Origin: Clostridiaceae bacterium | GTDB lineage: Bacteria; Bacillota; Clostridia; Oscillospirales; Acutalibacteraceae | Assembly: GCA_016297555.1 (NCBI GenBank) | Contig: JAEDGK010000061.1 | Location: 1 to 11,912, forward strand | Length of the DNA stretch: 11,912 nt | Direction: 5' to 3' | In this document: piece by piece, positions 1 through 6,734 of the stretch | How positions within the stretch are numbered: the first letter of the stretch is position 1 | How the letters are laid out: each line of letters starts with the position of its first letter | Notes under the pieces: generated by a model | Databases searched by the model: none | What the model saw: only the letters and a program-made list of their open reading frames with translations | Told to the model about the DNA's origin: nothing | Program-made: the position numbers and the translations under genes

Positions 1-71
1 GTGCGTGAGATATTGTATTTCAGACATATTCCATTGCTGTTAAAAAAACTATACTTTTATCAACGGAAAAA

Positions 72-107
72 TTTGACCTTTCCTTGACCTTGATTGTTTT
101 AATCAAG
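72..107. promoter_or_regulatory. Distal CtsR-like half-site pair and adjoining small inverted repeat
   Basis: TTTGACC (72-78) and CTTGACC (83-89) lie 4 bases apart. They resemble CtsR heptads in the same orientation as the left half of the main operator, but the usual gap is 3 bases. Immediately after come CTTGATT (89-95) and AATCAAG (101-107), a perfect 7-bp inverted repeat around a 5-base loop. No T-run follows, so it is not a convincing terminator. It may be an auxiliary CtsR contact about 150 bp upstream of the transcription start, or chance similarity. Confidence 0.35.
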
Positions 108-110
108 CAC

Positions 111-140
111 GAAAATTCAAGAAAATTAAAGAAAATCGAA
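111..140. repeat. Three phased 10-bp A-tract repeats (GAAAATNNAA)
   Basis: Positions 111-120, 121-130 and 131-140 read gaaaattcaa, gaaaattaaa and gaaaatcgaa: three uninterrupted copies of a 10-bp unit, each with an A4 tract at the same place. A-tracts repeated at about one helical turn are known to add up to intrinsic DNA curvature. The block lies roughly 100-125 bp upstream of the expected ctsR transcription start. A structural or activating role is inference. Confidence 0.6.
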
Positions 141-184
141 GCTTTGGAGAGATATTTTCAAATTTCGGCGGTTAATCGGTTTGA

Positions 185-263
185 TTTGACCTTTTCTGAC
201 CTTTGACTGTTTGACCTTTCCTGACTATAATATAGTCAAAAGTCAAAGAAAGTCAAAGTCAAA
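185..263. promoter_or_regulatory. CtsR operator array around the ctsR promoter
   Basis: Known CtsR boxes are direct heptad repeats, RGTCAAA-NAN-RGTCAAA. The block 241-257 is a perfect match (AGTCAAA-GAA-AGTCAAA). It is extended by AGTCAAA at 234-240 and GTCAAA at 258-263. On the other side of the -10 the heptads run in the opposite orientation: TTTGACC (185-191), TCTGACC (195-201), TTTGACT (202-208), TTTGACC (210-216) and CCTGACT (220-226). Two pairs there keep the 3-base TTT spacer, with one and two mismatches. The array therefore holds nine complete or partial half-sites in 79 bp, covering the -35, the -10 and the start region. This is autorepression of the operon by its first gene product. 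Confidence 0.9.
203..231 (+). promoter_or_regulatory. Sigma-A promoter of the ctsR operon
   Basis: The -35 element TTGACT (203-208) and a perfect -10 element TATAAT (226-231) are separated by 17 bp. Transcription would start near 237-239, leaving a leader of about 65 nt before the ctsR ATG. The -35 lies inside a CtsR half-site, and the -10 sits in a perfect palindrome, GACTATA-A-TATAGTC (223-237), so repressor binding and polymerase binding should exclude each other. Confidence 0.88.
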
Positions 264-303
264 CAGCAAACTACCGCCTGAGCGGAAGAAAAGAGATGAT
301 ATT

Positions 304-765
304 ATGAGCCTGAGCAACCAAATAGCGCGTATTCTTATGGATATGCTTGACAGCAACGGAACAACCGAAATTCAGCGAAACGAGCTTGCACAGTCTCTCG
401 GCTGTGTGCCGAGCCAAATAAACTATGTTATTTCCTCTCGGTTTACTCCCGAGCAGGGATATATCGTTGAGAGCAGACGCGGCGGCGGCGGATACATCAA
501 GATAACGCGAATTGAGCTTGACCGCCCCTCGCTGATAATGCACACCGTTAACGGCATCGGCGGCTCGGTTGATTACGCCACCTGCCGCGCAAACATTCTG
601 AATCTGCTGCACAGCGGAGCAATCGACGCTCAGTCGGCAAAGCTGATTCTCGCGGCAACAGGCGAAAGCGCGCTGAAATCACTGCCCTCGCCCGTTAAGG
701 AACAGACAAGGGCTTCAATATTCAAACAAATGCTTCTTTCATTAGCAATAAGAAAGGATGATTGA
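304..765 (+). CDS. ctsR: CtsR, transcriptional repressor of class III heat-shock genes
   Basis: A 153-residue DNA-binding repressor, the usual length for CtsR. It represses clp genes at normal temperature by binding heptad direct repeats. The N-terminal winged helix-turn-helix covers about residues 1-70, with the recognition region near residues 25-46. The wing holds the hallmark glycine-rich loop, VESRRGGGGYIKI (residues 56-68). In Bacillus and relatives this loop is the heat sensor, and its arginines are targets of McsB; here R58 and R59 precede G60-G63. The helical C-terminal domain (about 75-153) serves dimerisation and Clp/McsB contact in the family. I chose the ATG at 304, behind a modest AAGAG (291-295). 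The reading frame stays open upstream to a TTG at 211, but that stretch is the promoter and operator. It heads the operon and stops 2 bp before mcsA. Confidence 0.96.
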   Translation: MSLSNQIARILMDMLDSNGTTEIQRNELAQSLGCVPSQINYVISSRFTPEQGYIVESRRGGGGYIKITRIELDRPSLIMHTVNGIGGSVDYATCRANILNLLHSGAIDAQSAKLILAATGESALKSLPSPVKEQTRASIFKQMLLSLAIRKDD

Positions 766-767
766 TT

Positions 768-1280
768 ATGTTATGTCAGAACTGCGGAAAAAATGAAGCT
801 ACAACCCACATCAAGCAAATTATAAACGGCGATATGGCTGAAAGCCATCTTTGCGCCGAATGTGCCGCCCATCTCGGCTATTCGGATATGTTCTCCGGCT
901 TCGGACTTAATCTTTCGGAGCTTTTCGGAGGCTTCCTCGGCGATATGGCGCCCGCCGTTGCGGCAGGCAAATCGCGCAGATGCCCCAAATGCGGCACATC
1001 GTTTGACGAAATCGTCCGTGACGGCAGAGTAGGCTGTGCGGACTGTTACAGAACCTTCTATGACAGGCTTCTGCCCTCAATCCAGAGAATTCACGGCAAG
1101 ATTAAGCACAACGGCAAAATAAGCTCCGCTTCACCCGTTGAAGCAAGACCCGAAACAGCCGAAGAAAAGATTGAAAGACTCAAAAACGAAATGAACGACG
1201 CGGTTGCAAAGCAGGATTTTGAAACCGCCGCAAAAATCAGGGATGAAATCAAAGCTCTTGAGGGAGGCGAAAAGAAATGA
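768..1280 (+). CDS. mcsA: McsA, zinc-binding activator of the McsB arginine kinase
   Basis: A 170-residue adaptor that activates McsB and takes part in controlling CtsR and ClpC. Two zinc sites are visible: CxxC pairs at C3/C6 with C29/C32, and at C72/C75 with C90/C93. A Gly/Phe-rich linker (about 41-60) lies between them. The C-terminus is a UVR helical hairpin (about 132-165, core KQDFETAAKIRDEIKAL). I chose the ATG at 768 because AGGA (755-758) sits 9 nt upstream; an in-frame TTG at 762 overlaps the ctsR stop and fits that signal worse. The end overlaps mcsB by 4 nt (ATGA), which implies translational coupling and matched production of activator and kinase. Confidence 0.95.
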   Translation: MLCQNCGKNEATTHIKQIINGDMAESHLCAECAAHLGYSDMFSGFGLNLSELFGGFLGDMAPAVAAGKSRRCPKCGTSFDEIVRDGRVGCADCYRTFYDRLLPSIQRIHGKIKHNGKISSASPVEARPETAEEKIERLKNEMNDAVAKQDFETAAKIRDEIKALEGGEKK

Positions 1281-2284
1281 GTAAATGGTATTTTGAAAAG
1301 GGAGATCAGGGCGATATCGTCATCAGCACCCGCATAAGGCTTGCAAGAAATCTTGACGAATTTCCGTTCCCCGCAAAGCTTGACGCCGCGGGGAAAAACA
1401 AGGTAAATTCACTTGTAAAGAGCACTCTTTTTGCAAACGGCGGCAACGATTTCAGCTACATTGAAATGAAAGACCTTTCAAGGGTTCAGGCAGTTTCGCT
1501 TGCCGAGCGCCACCTCATAAGCCCCGAATTTGCCTCAAAGAAGGACGGCAGCGCGCTGATACTTTCATCGGACGAGAGCGTAAGCATTATGCTTTGCGAA
1601 GAAGACCACATCAGGCTTCAGGTAATGAAATCGGGTTTGGCACTTGAAGAAGCCTATGACATTGCAAACAAGCTTGACAATGTTATCGACGGCAAGCTGA
1701 AATATGCTTTTGACGACAGAATAGGCTATCTCACCCAATGCCCCACAAATCTCGGCACGGCAATGAGGGCTTCCGTTATGCTTCATCTTCCCGCTCTCAC
1801 CCGATGCGGTCAGATGAGCCGCCTTGCAAGCACGGTTTCAAAGCTTGGCTTGACCATAAGGGGTGCAAACGGCGAAGGCTCACAGCCCAGAGGAGATATG
1901 TATCAGATAAGCAATCAGATTACTCTCGGCATCACCGAAGAAACAGCAATCGCCAATCTTAAATCCATCGTTCTCCAGCTTGTTGCTCAGGAAAGAGCGG
2001 CGGCGGCGGAGATAATCAAAAACCCCGCCGAGGAGGATAAAATCTTCCGTGCTCTCGGGGTTCTGAAAAACGCAAGGCTGATGAGCACCGATGAATTTAT
2101 GGAGCTGATTTCGGTTGTCAGACTCGGTGCGGCAAGAGGTATTATCGACACGCCCGTTGAAAAAATCAACGAGCTGATAGTTAATATGCAGCCCGCAACA
2201 ATCAGCGCAGCCAACTCCGAGGCGGACAATCCCGCCGCAAGAGACGCAATAAGAGCAAAGGCAGTGCGTGAGGCTCTTTCATAA
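1277..2284 (+). CDS. mcsB: McsB, protein-arginine kinase
   Basis: A 335-residue phosphagen-kinase-fold enzyme that phosphorylates arginine side chains in proteins. In Bacillus this inactivates CtsR and marks proteins for ClpC-ClpP. The N-terminal motif is ISTRIRLARN (residues 16-25). The active-site cysteine is C155 in the conserved QCPTNLGT (154-161). The EEDH catalytic segment is residues 108-111. A nucleotide-binding stretch, RGANGEGSQPRGD, lies in the middle. RDAIRA (322-327) matches the RDxxRA motif of the allosteric phosphoarginine pocket. The usual NEEDH reads CEEDH here (C107). The protein is somewhat shorter than the roughly 360-residue Bacillus protein. A strong ribosome site, GGGAGG (1262-1267), lies inside the end of mcsA, 9 nt before the ATG. 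The start overlaps the mcsA stop. Confidence 0.97.
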   Translation: MSKWYFEKGDQGDIVISTRIRLARNLDEFPFPAKLDAAGKNKVNSLVKSTLFANGGNDFSYIEMKDLSRVQAVSLAERHLISPEFASKKDGSALILSSDESVSIMLCEEDHIRLQVMKSGLALEEAYDIANKLDNVIDGKLKYAFDDRIGYLTQCPTNLGTAMRASVMLHLPALTRCGQMSRLASTVSKLGLTIRGANGEGSQPRGDMYQISNQITLGITEETAIANLKSIVLQLVAQERAAAAEIIKNPAEEDKIFRALGVLKNARLMSTDEFMELISVVRLGAARGIIDTPVEKINELIVNMQPATISAANSEADNPAARDAIRAKAVREALS

Positions 2285-2320
2285 GCATTTATTATAAACG
2301 GTATTATAGGGGGAAAAAGT

Positions 2321-4765
2321 ATGTACAGATTCACAGGCTTTACTCAGAAAGCAAACGACGCTCTTAACGGAGCAATAACCGCCGCCGAAAATCTCGGTCA
2401 CACCTATGTAGGCAGCGAGCACATTCTGCTCGGTCTGCTTGCAGAAAGCGGCGGCATGGCTTATACCGCGCTGTCGGCACGCAAGGTCACTTACAGCGAG
2501 GTTGAAGCAATCATCAAAAGCAGCATAGGCATCGGCTCGCCTACGGTGCTTTCACCCAACGATTTCACGCCGAGAGCCAAAAACATCATTGACACCGCAA
2601 TTATTCAGGGGCGCGGAATGGGTCACTCATACATCGGAACAGAGCATATCCTTATGGGAATTATCCGCGAGGGCACGGGCGCCGCAACCGAAATTCTCAA
2701 TCAGCTCGGCGTTCAGCCGCAGGATTTGCTCAATGACCTGACAGCCGCTCTCGGCAACAGCGGGCAGTCCTCAGGCTCTGCAAGAGGCGATTCAAAAGAA
2801 AAGTCCGACACTCCGACCATCAGCCAATACGGCAGAGATTTGACGGCTCTTGCCACTCAGGGCAGAATAGACCCCGTTATCGGCAGACAGAAAGAGATTG
2901 AAAGAGTTATTCAGATTCTCAGCAGGCGAACCAAAAATAACCCCTGCCTTATCGGTGAACCCGGCGTCGGCAAAACGGCGATTGCCGAGGGTCTTGCCCT
3001 CAAAATTGCAACGGGCGAGGTTCCCGAGCTGCTCAGAAACAAGCGCATTATCGCACTTGACCTGACGGGAATGGTTGCCGGCACAAAATACAGAGGCGAT
3101 TTTGAAGAAAGAATCAGAAACGCCATTGAAGAAGTGCAGAAAGCGGGCGACATAATCCTGTTTATCGATGAGGTTCACACCCTTATCGGCGCAGGCTCCG
3201 CAGAGGGCGCGGTCGACGCCGCCAACATTCTCAAGCCCTCGCTTGCAAGAGGCGAGCTTCAGGTTATCGGCGCAACAACGCTTGAGGAATACCGCAAGCA
3301 CATTGAGAAAGACGCCGCGCTTGAAAGAAGATTTCAGCCCGTAACCGTCGGCGAGCCCACCGAGGAGGAAGCCATCGAAATCCTCAAGGGTCTGCGCGAT
3401 AAATACGAGGCTCACCACAAGGTCAGAATAACCGACAGCGCAATTATCGCCGCAGTAAAAATGTCGGCAAGATATATCGGCGACCGTTATCTGCCCGACA
3501 AGGCAATCGACCTCGTTGATGAGGCGGCTTCAAGAGTAAGGCTCAGAGCCTTTACAGCTCCGCCCGATCTCAAAGCTCTTGAAGACAAGCTGAAATCACT
3601 CAATGAAGAAATGGAATCGGCTGTCAATTCTCAGGATTTTGAGCACGCCGCAGCCATCAGAGACGAGAAAAACAAGCTTGCCAAGGATCTTGAAAACGAG
3701 CGTCAGCTCTGGAAAGAAAAGAATAACCGCTCAACGGGCGAGGTCGGCGAGCAGGAAATTGCCGCTATCGTTTCGCAGTGGACGGGTATCCCCGTAGTTC
3801 AGCTCACTCAGGAGGAAAGCCAGCGGCTGCTCCATATGGAGGAGGAGCTTCACAGAAGAATAGTAGGTCAGGACGAAGCGGTCAGCGCGGTTGCAAGAGC
3901 AATCAGGCGCGGCAGAGCAGGTCTTAAAGACCCCAAGAGACCCACGGGCTCGTTCATATTCCTCGGCCCCACGGGCGTGGGCAAAACGGAGCTTTGCAAA
4001 ACTCTTGCGGCTTCAATGTTCGGCGATGAAAACGCCATGATAAGGCTCGATATGTCCGAATATATGGAGAAGCACACGGTTTCAAGGCTTGTCGGCTCAC
4101 CTCCGGGATATGTCGGCTATGACGAGGGCGGTCAGCTCACCGAAAAGGTTCGCCGCAGACCCTACTCGGTTGTTCTGTTTGACGAGATTGAAAAGGCTCA
4201 TCCCGATGTTTTCAATATGCTGCTTCAAATTCTTGAGGACGGTATTCTGACCGACTCTCAGGGCAGACGCGTTGACTTTAAGAACTGCATAATCATTATG
4301 ACCTCGAATGTCGGCGCAAAGCAGATAGCGCAGAGCGGCTCGGGAACTCTCGGCTTCGCCCCCGAAAGCGGCGAAACGATGAGCGAAAAGAAAATCCGCG
4401 AAGCCGTTATGGGCGAGCTGAAGAATGTTTTCAGACCCGAATTTCTCAACAGGGTTGACGATATAATCGTTTTCCATCAGCTCACCAAAGAAAACATTGA
4501 CGAAATTGCAAGAAGAATGCTTTCCGCTCTCTCAAAGAGGACAAAAGAGCTTGATTTCGATATTGAATTTTCCGACAAAGCGGTTGAAGAAATCGGCAAG
4601 GCGGGCTTCGACCCCGTTTACGGAGCAAGACCGCTCAGACGCGCAATTCAGCAGCAAATCGAGGATAAGCTTTCGGAGGAAATGCTTGAGGGCAAGCTCA
4701 CTCCCGGCAAGAGATATCTCTGCGACCACGGCGAAAACGGCTTTGAATTTATCGAGCAGGAGTAA
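2321..4765 (+). CDS. clpC: ClpC, AAA+ unfoldase of the Clp protease
   Basis: An 814-residue class I Clp/Hsp100 ATPase with full family length and order. The N-domain double repeat (about 1-145) binds adaptors and phosphoarginine substrates in Bacillus. The first AAA+ module has Walker A GEPGVGKT (212-219) and Walker B FIDE (281-284). A middle domain follows with a UVR hairpin (about 419-460). The second module has Walker A GPTGVGKT (549-556), the pore-loop motif GYVG and Walker B FDE (620-622). LGF at 677-679, in GTLGFAPE, is the expected ClpP-docking tripeptide, so the protein should work with ClpP, which is not in the window. GGGGG (2309-2313) lies 7 nt before the ATG. The 36-bp gap after mcsB shows no promoter, so it is read from the ctsR promoter. 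The operon ends here, without the radA that follows clpC in Bacillus. Confidence 0.98.
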   Translation: MYRFTGFTQKANDALNGAITAAENLGHTYVGSEHILLGLLAESGGMAYTALSARKVTYSEVEAIIKSSIGIGSPTVLSPNDFTPRAKNIIDTAIIQGRGMGHSYIGTEHILMGIIREGTGAATEILNQLGVQPQDLLNDLTAALGNSGQSSGSARGDSKEKSDTPTISQYGRDLTALATQGRIDPVIGRQKEIERVIQILSRRTKNNPCLIGEPGVGKTAIAEGLALKIATGEVPELLRNKRIIALDLTGMVAGTKYRGDFEERIRNAIEEVQKAGDIILFIDEVHTLIGAGSAEGAVDAANILKPSLARGELQVIGATTLEEYRKHIEKDAALERRFQPVTVGEPTEEEAIEILKGLRDKYEAHHKVRITDSAIIAAVKMSARYIGDRYLPDKAIDLVDEAASRVRLRAFTAPPDLKALEDKLKSLNEEMESAVNSQDFEHAAAIRDEKNKLAKDLENERQLWKEKNNRSTGEVGEQEIAAIVSQWTGIPVVQLTQEESQRLLHMEEELHRRIVGQDEAVSAVARAIRRGRAGLKDPKRPTGSFIFLGPTGVGKTELCKTLAASMFGDENAMIRLDMSEYMEKHTVSRLVGSPPGYVGYDEGGQLTEKVRRRPYSVVLFDEIEKAHPDVFNMLLQILEDGILTDSQGRRVDFKNCIIIMTSNVGAKQIAQSGSGTLGFAPESGETMSEKKIREAVMGELKNVFRPEFLNRVDDIIVFHQLTKENIDEIARRMLSALSKRTKELDFDIEFSDKAVEEIGKAGFDPVYGARPLRRAIQQQIEDKLSEEMLEGKLTPGKRYLCDHGENGFEFIEQE

Positions 4766-4782
4766 CGCTCAAAAATAATGAT

Positions 4783-4824
4783 AACGGCTTGTATGGGAAC
4801 TCAATCCTATGCAAGCCGTTTTTT
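4783..4824 (+). terminator. Intrinsic terminator of the ctsR-clpC operon
   Basis: AACGGCTTGTATGGG (4783-4797) pairs with CCTATGCAAGCCGTT (4806-4820) over 15 bp with two G-U wobbles and an 8-base loop. Six T residues follow (4819-4824). It begins 18 nt after the clpC stop. Confidence 0.92.
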
Positions 4825-4854
4825 GTAATCAGTCATATGCAAAATAAATATGTC

Positions 4855-4896
4855 AAAAAGAGCCTCCGAATGCAAAATCTGCTTCGGAAGCTCTTT
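4855..4896 (-). terminator. Intrinsic terminator of the minus-strand rfb/DUF378 group
   Basis: Read on the minus strand, a 14-bp stem with one G-U wobble (4896-4883 with 4870-4857) encloses a 12-base loop and is followed by a run of five T (4859-4855). It lies 12 nt past the stop of the DUF378 gene. The plus-strand reading also has a T-rich tail (4892-4910), so it may back up the clpC terminator. Confidence 0.85.
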
Positions 4897-4908
4897 CTCT
4901 TTCTTTCC

Positions 4909-5133
4909 TTACTGAATATCGTCCGAGCCTGCGGTGATCGCCGTTTCGGATTCTCTGAAAAGCAGGGAAATGCACCAAATACCCGCAAGGGCAACGAGAG
5001 TGTAAACAATTCTGCTGAGAATTGCTCCCTGTCCGCCGAAAATCCAGGCGACGATATCAAACTGAAACAGACCTATGCTGCCCCAGTTGAGCGCACCGAT
5101 TATTACAAGGACCAGTGAAATTTTATCAAGCAT
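4909..5133 (-). CDS. Small DUF378 family membrane protein
   Basis: A 74-residue protein with two predicted membrane segments (about 4-27 and 39-60) joined by a short loop. The segment GALNWGSIGLFQFDIVAWIFG (13-33) carries the LNWG and FD-x-V features of the DUF378 (YuzA-like) family, whose function is unknown. The acidic, Ser/Thr-rich tail is probably cytoplasmic. I chose the ATG at 5133 because AAGGAG (5148-5143) is 9 nt upstream; the longer frame from a TTG at 5142 would leave no spacing after that site. It lies 75 bp downstream of rfbC on the same strand, so it may be cotranscribed or use the weak promoter noted at 5187-5210. Nothing links it to rhamnose synthesis. Confidence 0.85.
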   Translation of the reverse strand: MLDKISLVLVIIGALNWGSIGLFQFDIVAWIFGGQGAILSRIVYTLVALAGIWCISLLFRESETAITAGSDDIQ

Positions 5134-5186
5134 TCGTTTCAACTCCTTACTTGCTTTTCAAGGTTATTATGAGCTGAAACGAGGGC

Positions 5187-5214
5187 TTTATACAATTTGC
5201 AAAAAATTTCAAAA
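5187..5214 (-). promoter_or_regulatory. Possible weak promoter for the DUF378 gene
   Basis: On the minus strand TATAAA (5192-5187) follows TTTTGA or TTGAAA by about 14-16 bp in a very AT-rich spacer after rfbC. The -10 is reasonable but the -35 and its spacing are poor, so the gene may simply be read through from rfbC. No terminator hairpin is visible between the two genes. Confidence 0.3.
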
Positions 5215-5760
5215 ATTAAATTTCACATCGCTGTCAGCGAGCAAAGGAGCATTTTTATCTTTTTCGGAAAGAACGGGAGCGTCAACGCCCCACTCAACTC
5301 CGATTTCAGGGTCATCAAAACGAATGCTTCTGTCGTTTTCGGGCGAATAAAAATCATCAACCTTATATGAAAGCTCGACATTATCCGTCAGAGCAACAAA
5401 GCCGTGAAGGCAGCCCTTCGGAATAAAGAGCATTTTTTTGTTTTCGGCGGTCAGCTCAACCGAAATCCACTTCATAAAGGTGGGCGAGCCGCGCCTGATA
5501 TCAACCGCAACATCAAGAATTGCTCCGCGCGTGCAGGAAACAAGCTTTGCCTGCGCTTTCGGCTCCGTCTGACAATGAAGCCCGCGCAGAGTTCCTTTTT
5601 TTTCTGAAAACGAGCGGTTATCCTGAACAAAATCGGCGTCAATGCCAAGGCGGCTGAATTCTTCTTTTGAATAGGATTCATAAAACCAACCGCGGTTATC
5701 GCCGAATACCTTCGGCTCAATTTCAAAAACGCCGTCAATCTCCGTTTGAATGAGCTTCAT
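5209..5760 (-). CDS. rfbC: dTDP-4-dehydrorhamnose 3,5-epimerase
   Basis: A 183-residue cupin enzyme of full family length. It epimerises C3 and C5 of dTDP-4-keto-6-deoxyglucose, the third step toward dTDP-L-rhamnose for cell-wall polysaccharides. Visible family signatures are [12 protein letters not shown] (19-30), [19 protein letters not shown] (44-62) with the catalytic H62, [10 protein letters not shown] (86-95), [10 protein letters not shown] (112-121) and [10 protein letters not shown] (131-140) with the catalytic Y132. I chose the ATG at 5760 because the homologous part starts there and GGAGG lies 6 nt upstream. The frame is open 24 codons further, but that overlaps rfbA deeply and shows no family similarity. 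It overlaps the rfbA end by 26 nt, implying translational coupling. The partner genes rfbB and rfbD are not beside it. Confidence 0.95.
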   Translation of the reverse strand: MKLIQTEIDGVFEIEPKVFGDNRGWFYESYSKEEFSRLGIDADFVQDNRSFSEKKGTLRGLHCQTEPKAQAKLVSCTRGAILDVAVDIRRGSPTFMKWISVELTAENKKMLFIPKGCLHGFVALTDNVELSYKVDDFYSPENDRSIRFDDPEIGVEWGVDAPVLSEKDKNAPLLADSDVKFNF

Positions 5761-6685
5761 TTTCTTCCTCCGTTCCCCAGCAGGGTCTTTCACCGGGTCT
5801 TTCGCTTGAATAGAGAATTTTGCCCTCGGCAACCGACCTGAGATGCTGACCGTAAGAGGATTTGCCGTATTTCTCGGCAGAGCGCAGCAGAGCCTCTTTG
5901 CTTATCCAGCGCATATTGTAAGCAATCTCCTCGGGTGCGGAAATCTTAATTCCCTGAAGCTTTTCAACCGTGCGTATAAAATTCGCCGCGTCCATCAGAT
6001 TATCAACCGTGCCCGTGTCAAGCCATGCGAAGCCGCGACCCATAAGCCTTATATCAAGATCGCCGTTTTGAAGATAAATCTGATTTATATCAGTTATTTC
6101 AAGCTCGCCGCGCTTTGAGGGCTTCAACGATTTAGCGTATTCAACAACTCTGTTGTCATAAAAATACAGCCCCGTTACGGCGTAATTTGATTTAGGCACC
6201 GCAGGCTTTTCCTCGATTGAAACAGGCACGCCGTGCTCATCAAATTCCACAACGCCGAATGCCTGCGGATTATCAACATAATAGCCGAAAATGGTAGCTC
6301 TGTTTTTATTTTTTGCCGCCTGCCTGAGCATATGCCCGAGACCGTTGCCGTAAAAAATATTGTCGCCGAGCACCATTGCTACATCGTCCGTGCCGATAAA
6401 TTTTTCACCAATTATAAACGCCTGCGCCAGCCCGTCGGGGCTTTGCTGAACGGCATACGAAAGATTAAGCCCGAACTGCCTGCCGCTGCCGAGAAGCTCC
6501 TGAAAACGCGGAGTATCGGTCGGGGTTGATATTATAAGAATTTCTCTTATTCCCGCAAGCATCAGAGTTGAAAGGGGATAATATATCATAGGCTTGTCAT
6601 AGACAGGCAAAAGCTGCTTGCTCGTAACCATTGTCAGCGGGTAAAGCCTCGTGCCCGAGCCGCCCGCCAAAATGATACCTTTCAA
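5735..6685 (-). CDS. rfbA: Glucose-1-phosphate thymidylyltransferase
   Basis: A 316-residue nucleotidyltransferase that makes dTDP-glucose from dTTP and glucose 1-phosphate, the first step of dTDP-L-rhamnose synthesis. The N-terminal nucleotide-binding loop is [13 protein letters not shown] (6-18). Then come [18 protein letters not shown] (22-39), the sugar-pocket segment SPDGLAQAF (82-90), LGDN (106-109), SIEEKP and WLDTGT. I chose the TTG at 6685: homology begins exactly there with (M)KGIILAGG, and GGAG lies 8 nt upstream. A GTG three codons upstream has no spacing to that site. The enzyme normally ends near the SYGQHL segment, at about 290 residues. Here about 27 further residues (290-316, hydrophilic) run into rfbC, which is odd but does not touch the catalytic part. 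Confidence 0.95.
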   Translation of the reverse strand: MKGIILAGGSGTRLYPLTMVTSKQLLPVYDKPMIYYPLSTLMLAGIREILIISTPTDTPRFQELLGSGRQFGLNLSYAVQQSPDGLAQAFIIGEKFIGTDDVAMVLGDNIFYGNGLGHMLRQAAKNKNRATIFGYYVDNPQAFGVVEFDEHGVPVSIEEKPAVPKSNYAVTGLYFYDNRVVEYAKSLKPSKRGELEITDINQIYLQNGDLDIRLMGRGFAWLDTGTVDNLMDAANFIRTVEKLQGIKISAPEEIAYNMRWISKEALLRSAEKYGKSSYGQHLRSVAEGKILYSSERPGERPCWGTEEENEAHSNGD

Positions 6686-6734
6686 ATAAAACACTCCATT
6701 CAAAATAAAGCGGTATAATTCATTTATTTTAAAT

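Noticed and set aside
1..71. Possible promoter (TTGCTG at 34-39 and TATACT at 50-55)
   Set aside because: The spacing is only 10 bp, and no gene follows directly.
211..303. In-frame N-terminal extension of CtsR from a TTG at 211
   Set aside because: The stretch is the -10 element and CtsR operator, would lie largely upstream of the transcription start, and adds a Lys/Ser-rich segment not seen in the family.
271..612. 113-codon minus-strand frame opposite ctsR
   Set aside because: Antisense shadow of a well-supported gene, with no ribosome site or promoter of its own.
2792..3418. 208-codon open frame on the minus strand inside clpC
   Set aside because: It is fully antisense to the conserved first AAA+ module, has no recognisable family or ribosome site, and is a by-product of clpC codon use.
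4789..5118. 109-codon plus-strand frame after clpC
   Set aside because: It begins inside the clpC terminator and runs antisense through the second terminator and the DUF378 gene, which has clear membrane segments and a ribosome site.
5761..5832. 24-codon upstream extension of RfbC
   Set aside because: It overlaps rfbA coding sequence and lacks similarity to the epimerase start; the ATG at 5760 has a good GGAGG.
6233..6529. 98-codon plus-strand frame inside rfbA
   Set aside because: Antisense to the conserved core of RfbA, with no family match.
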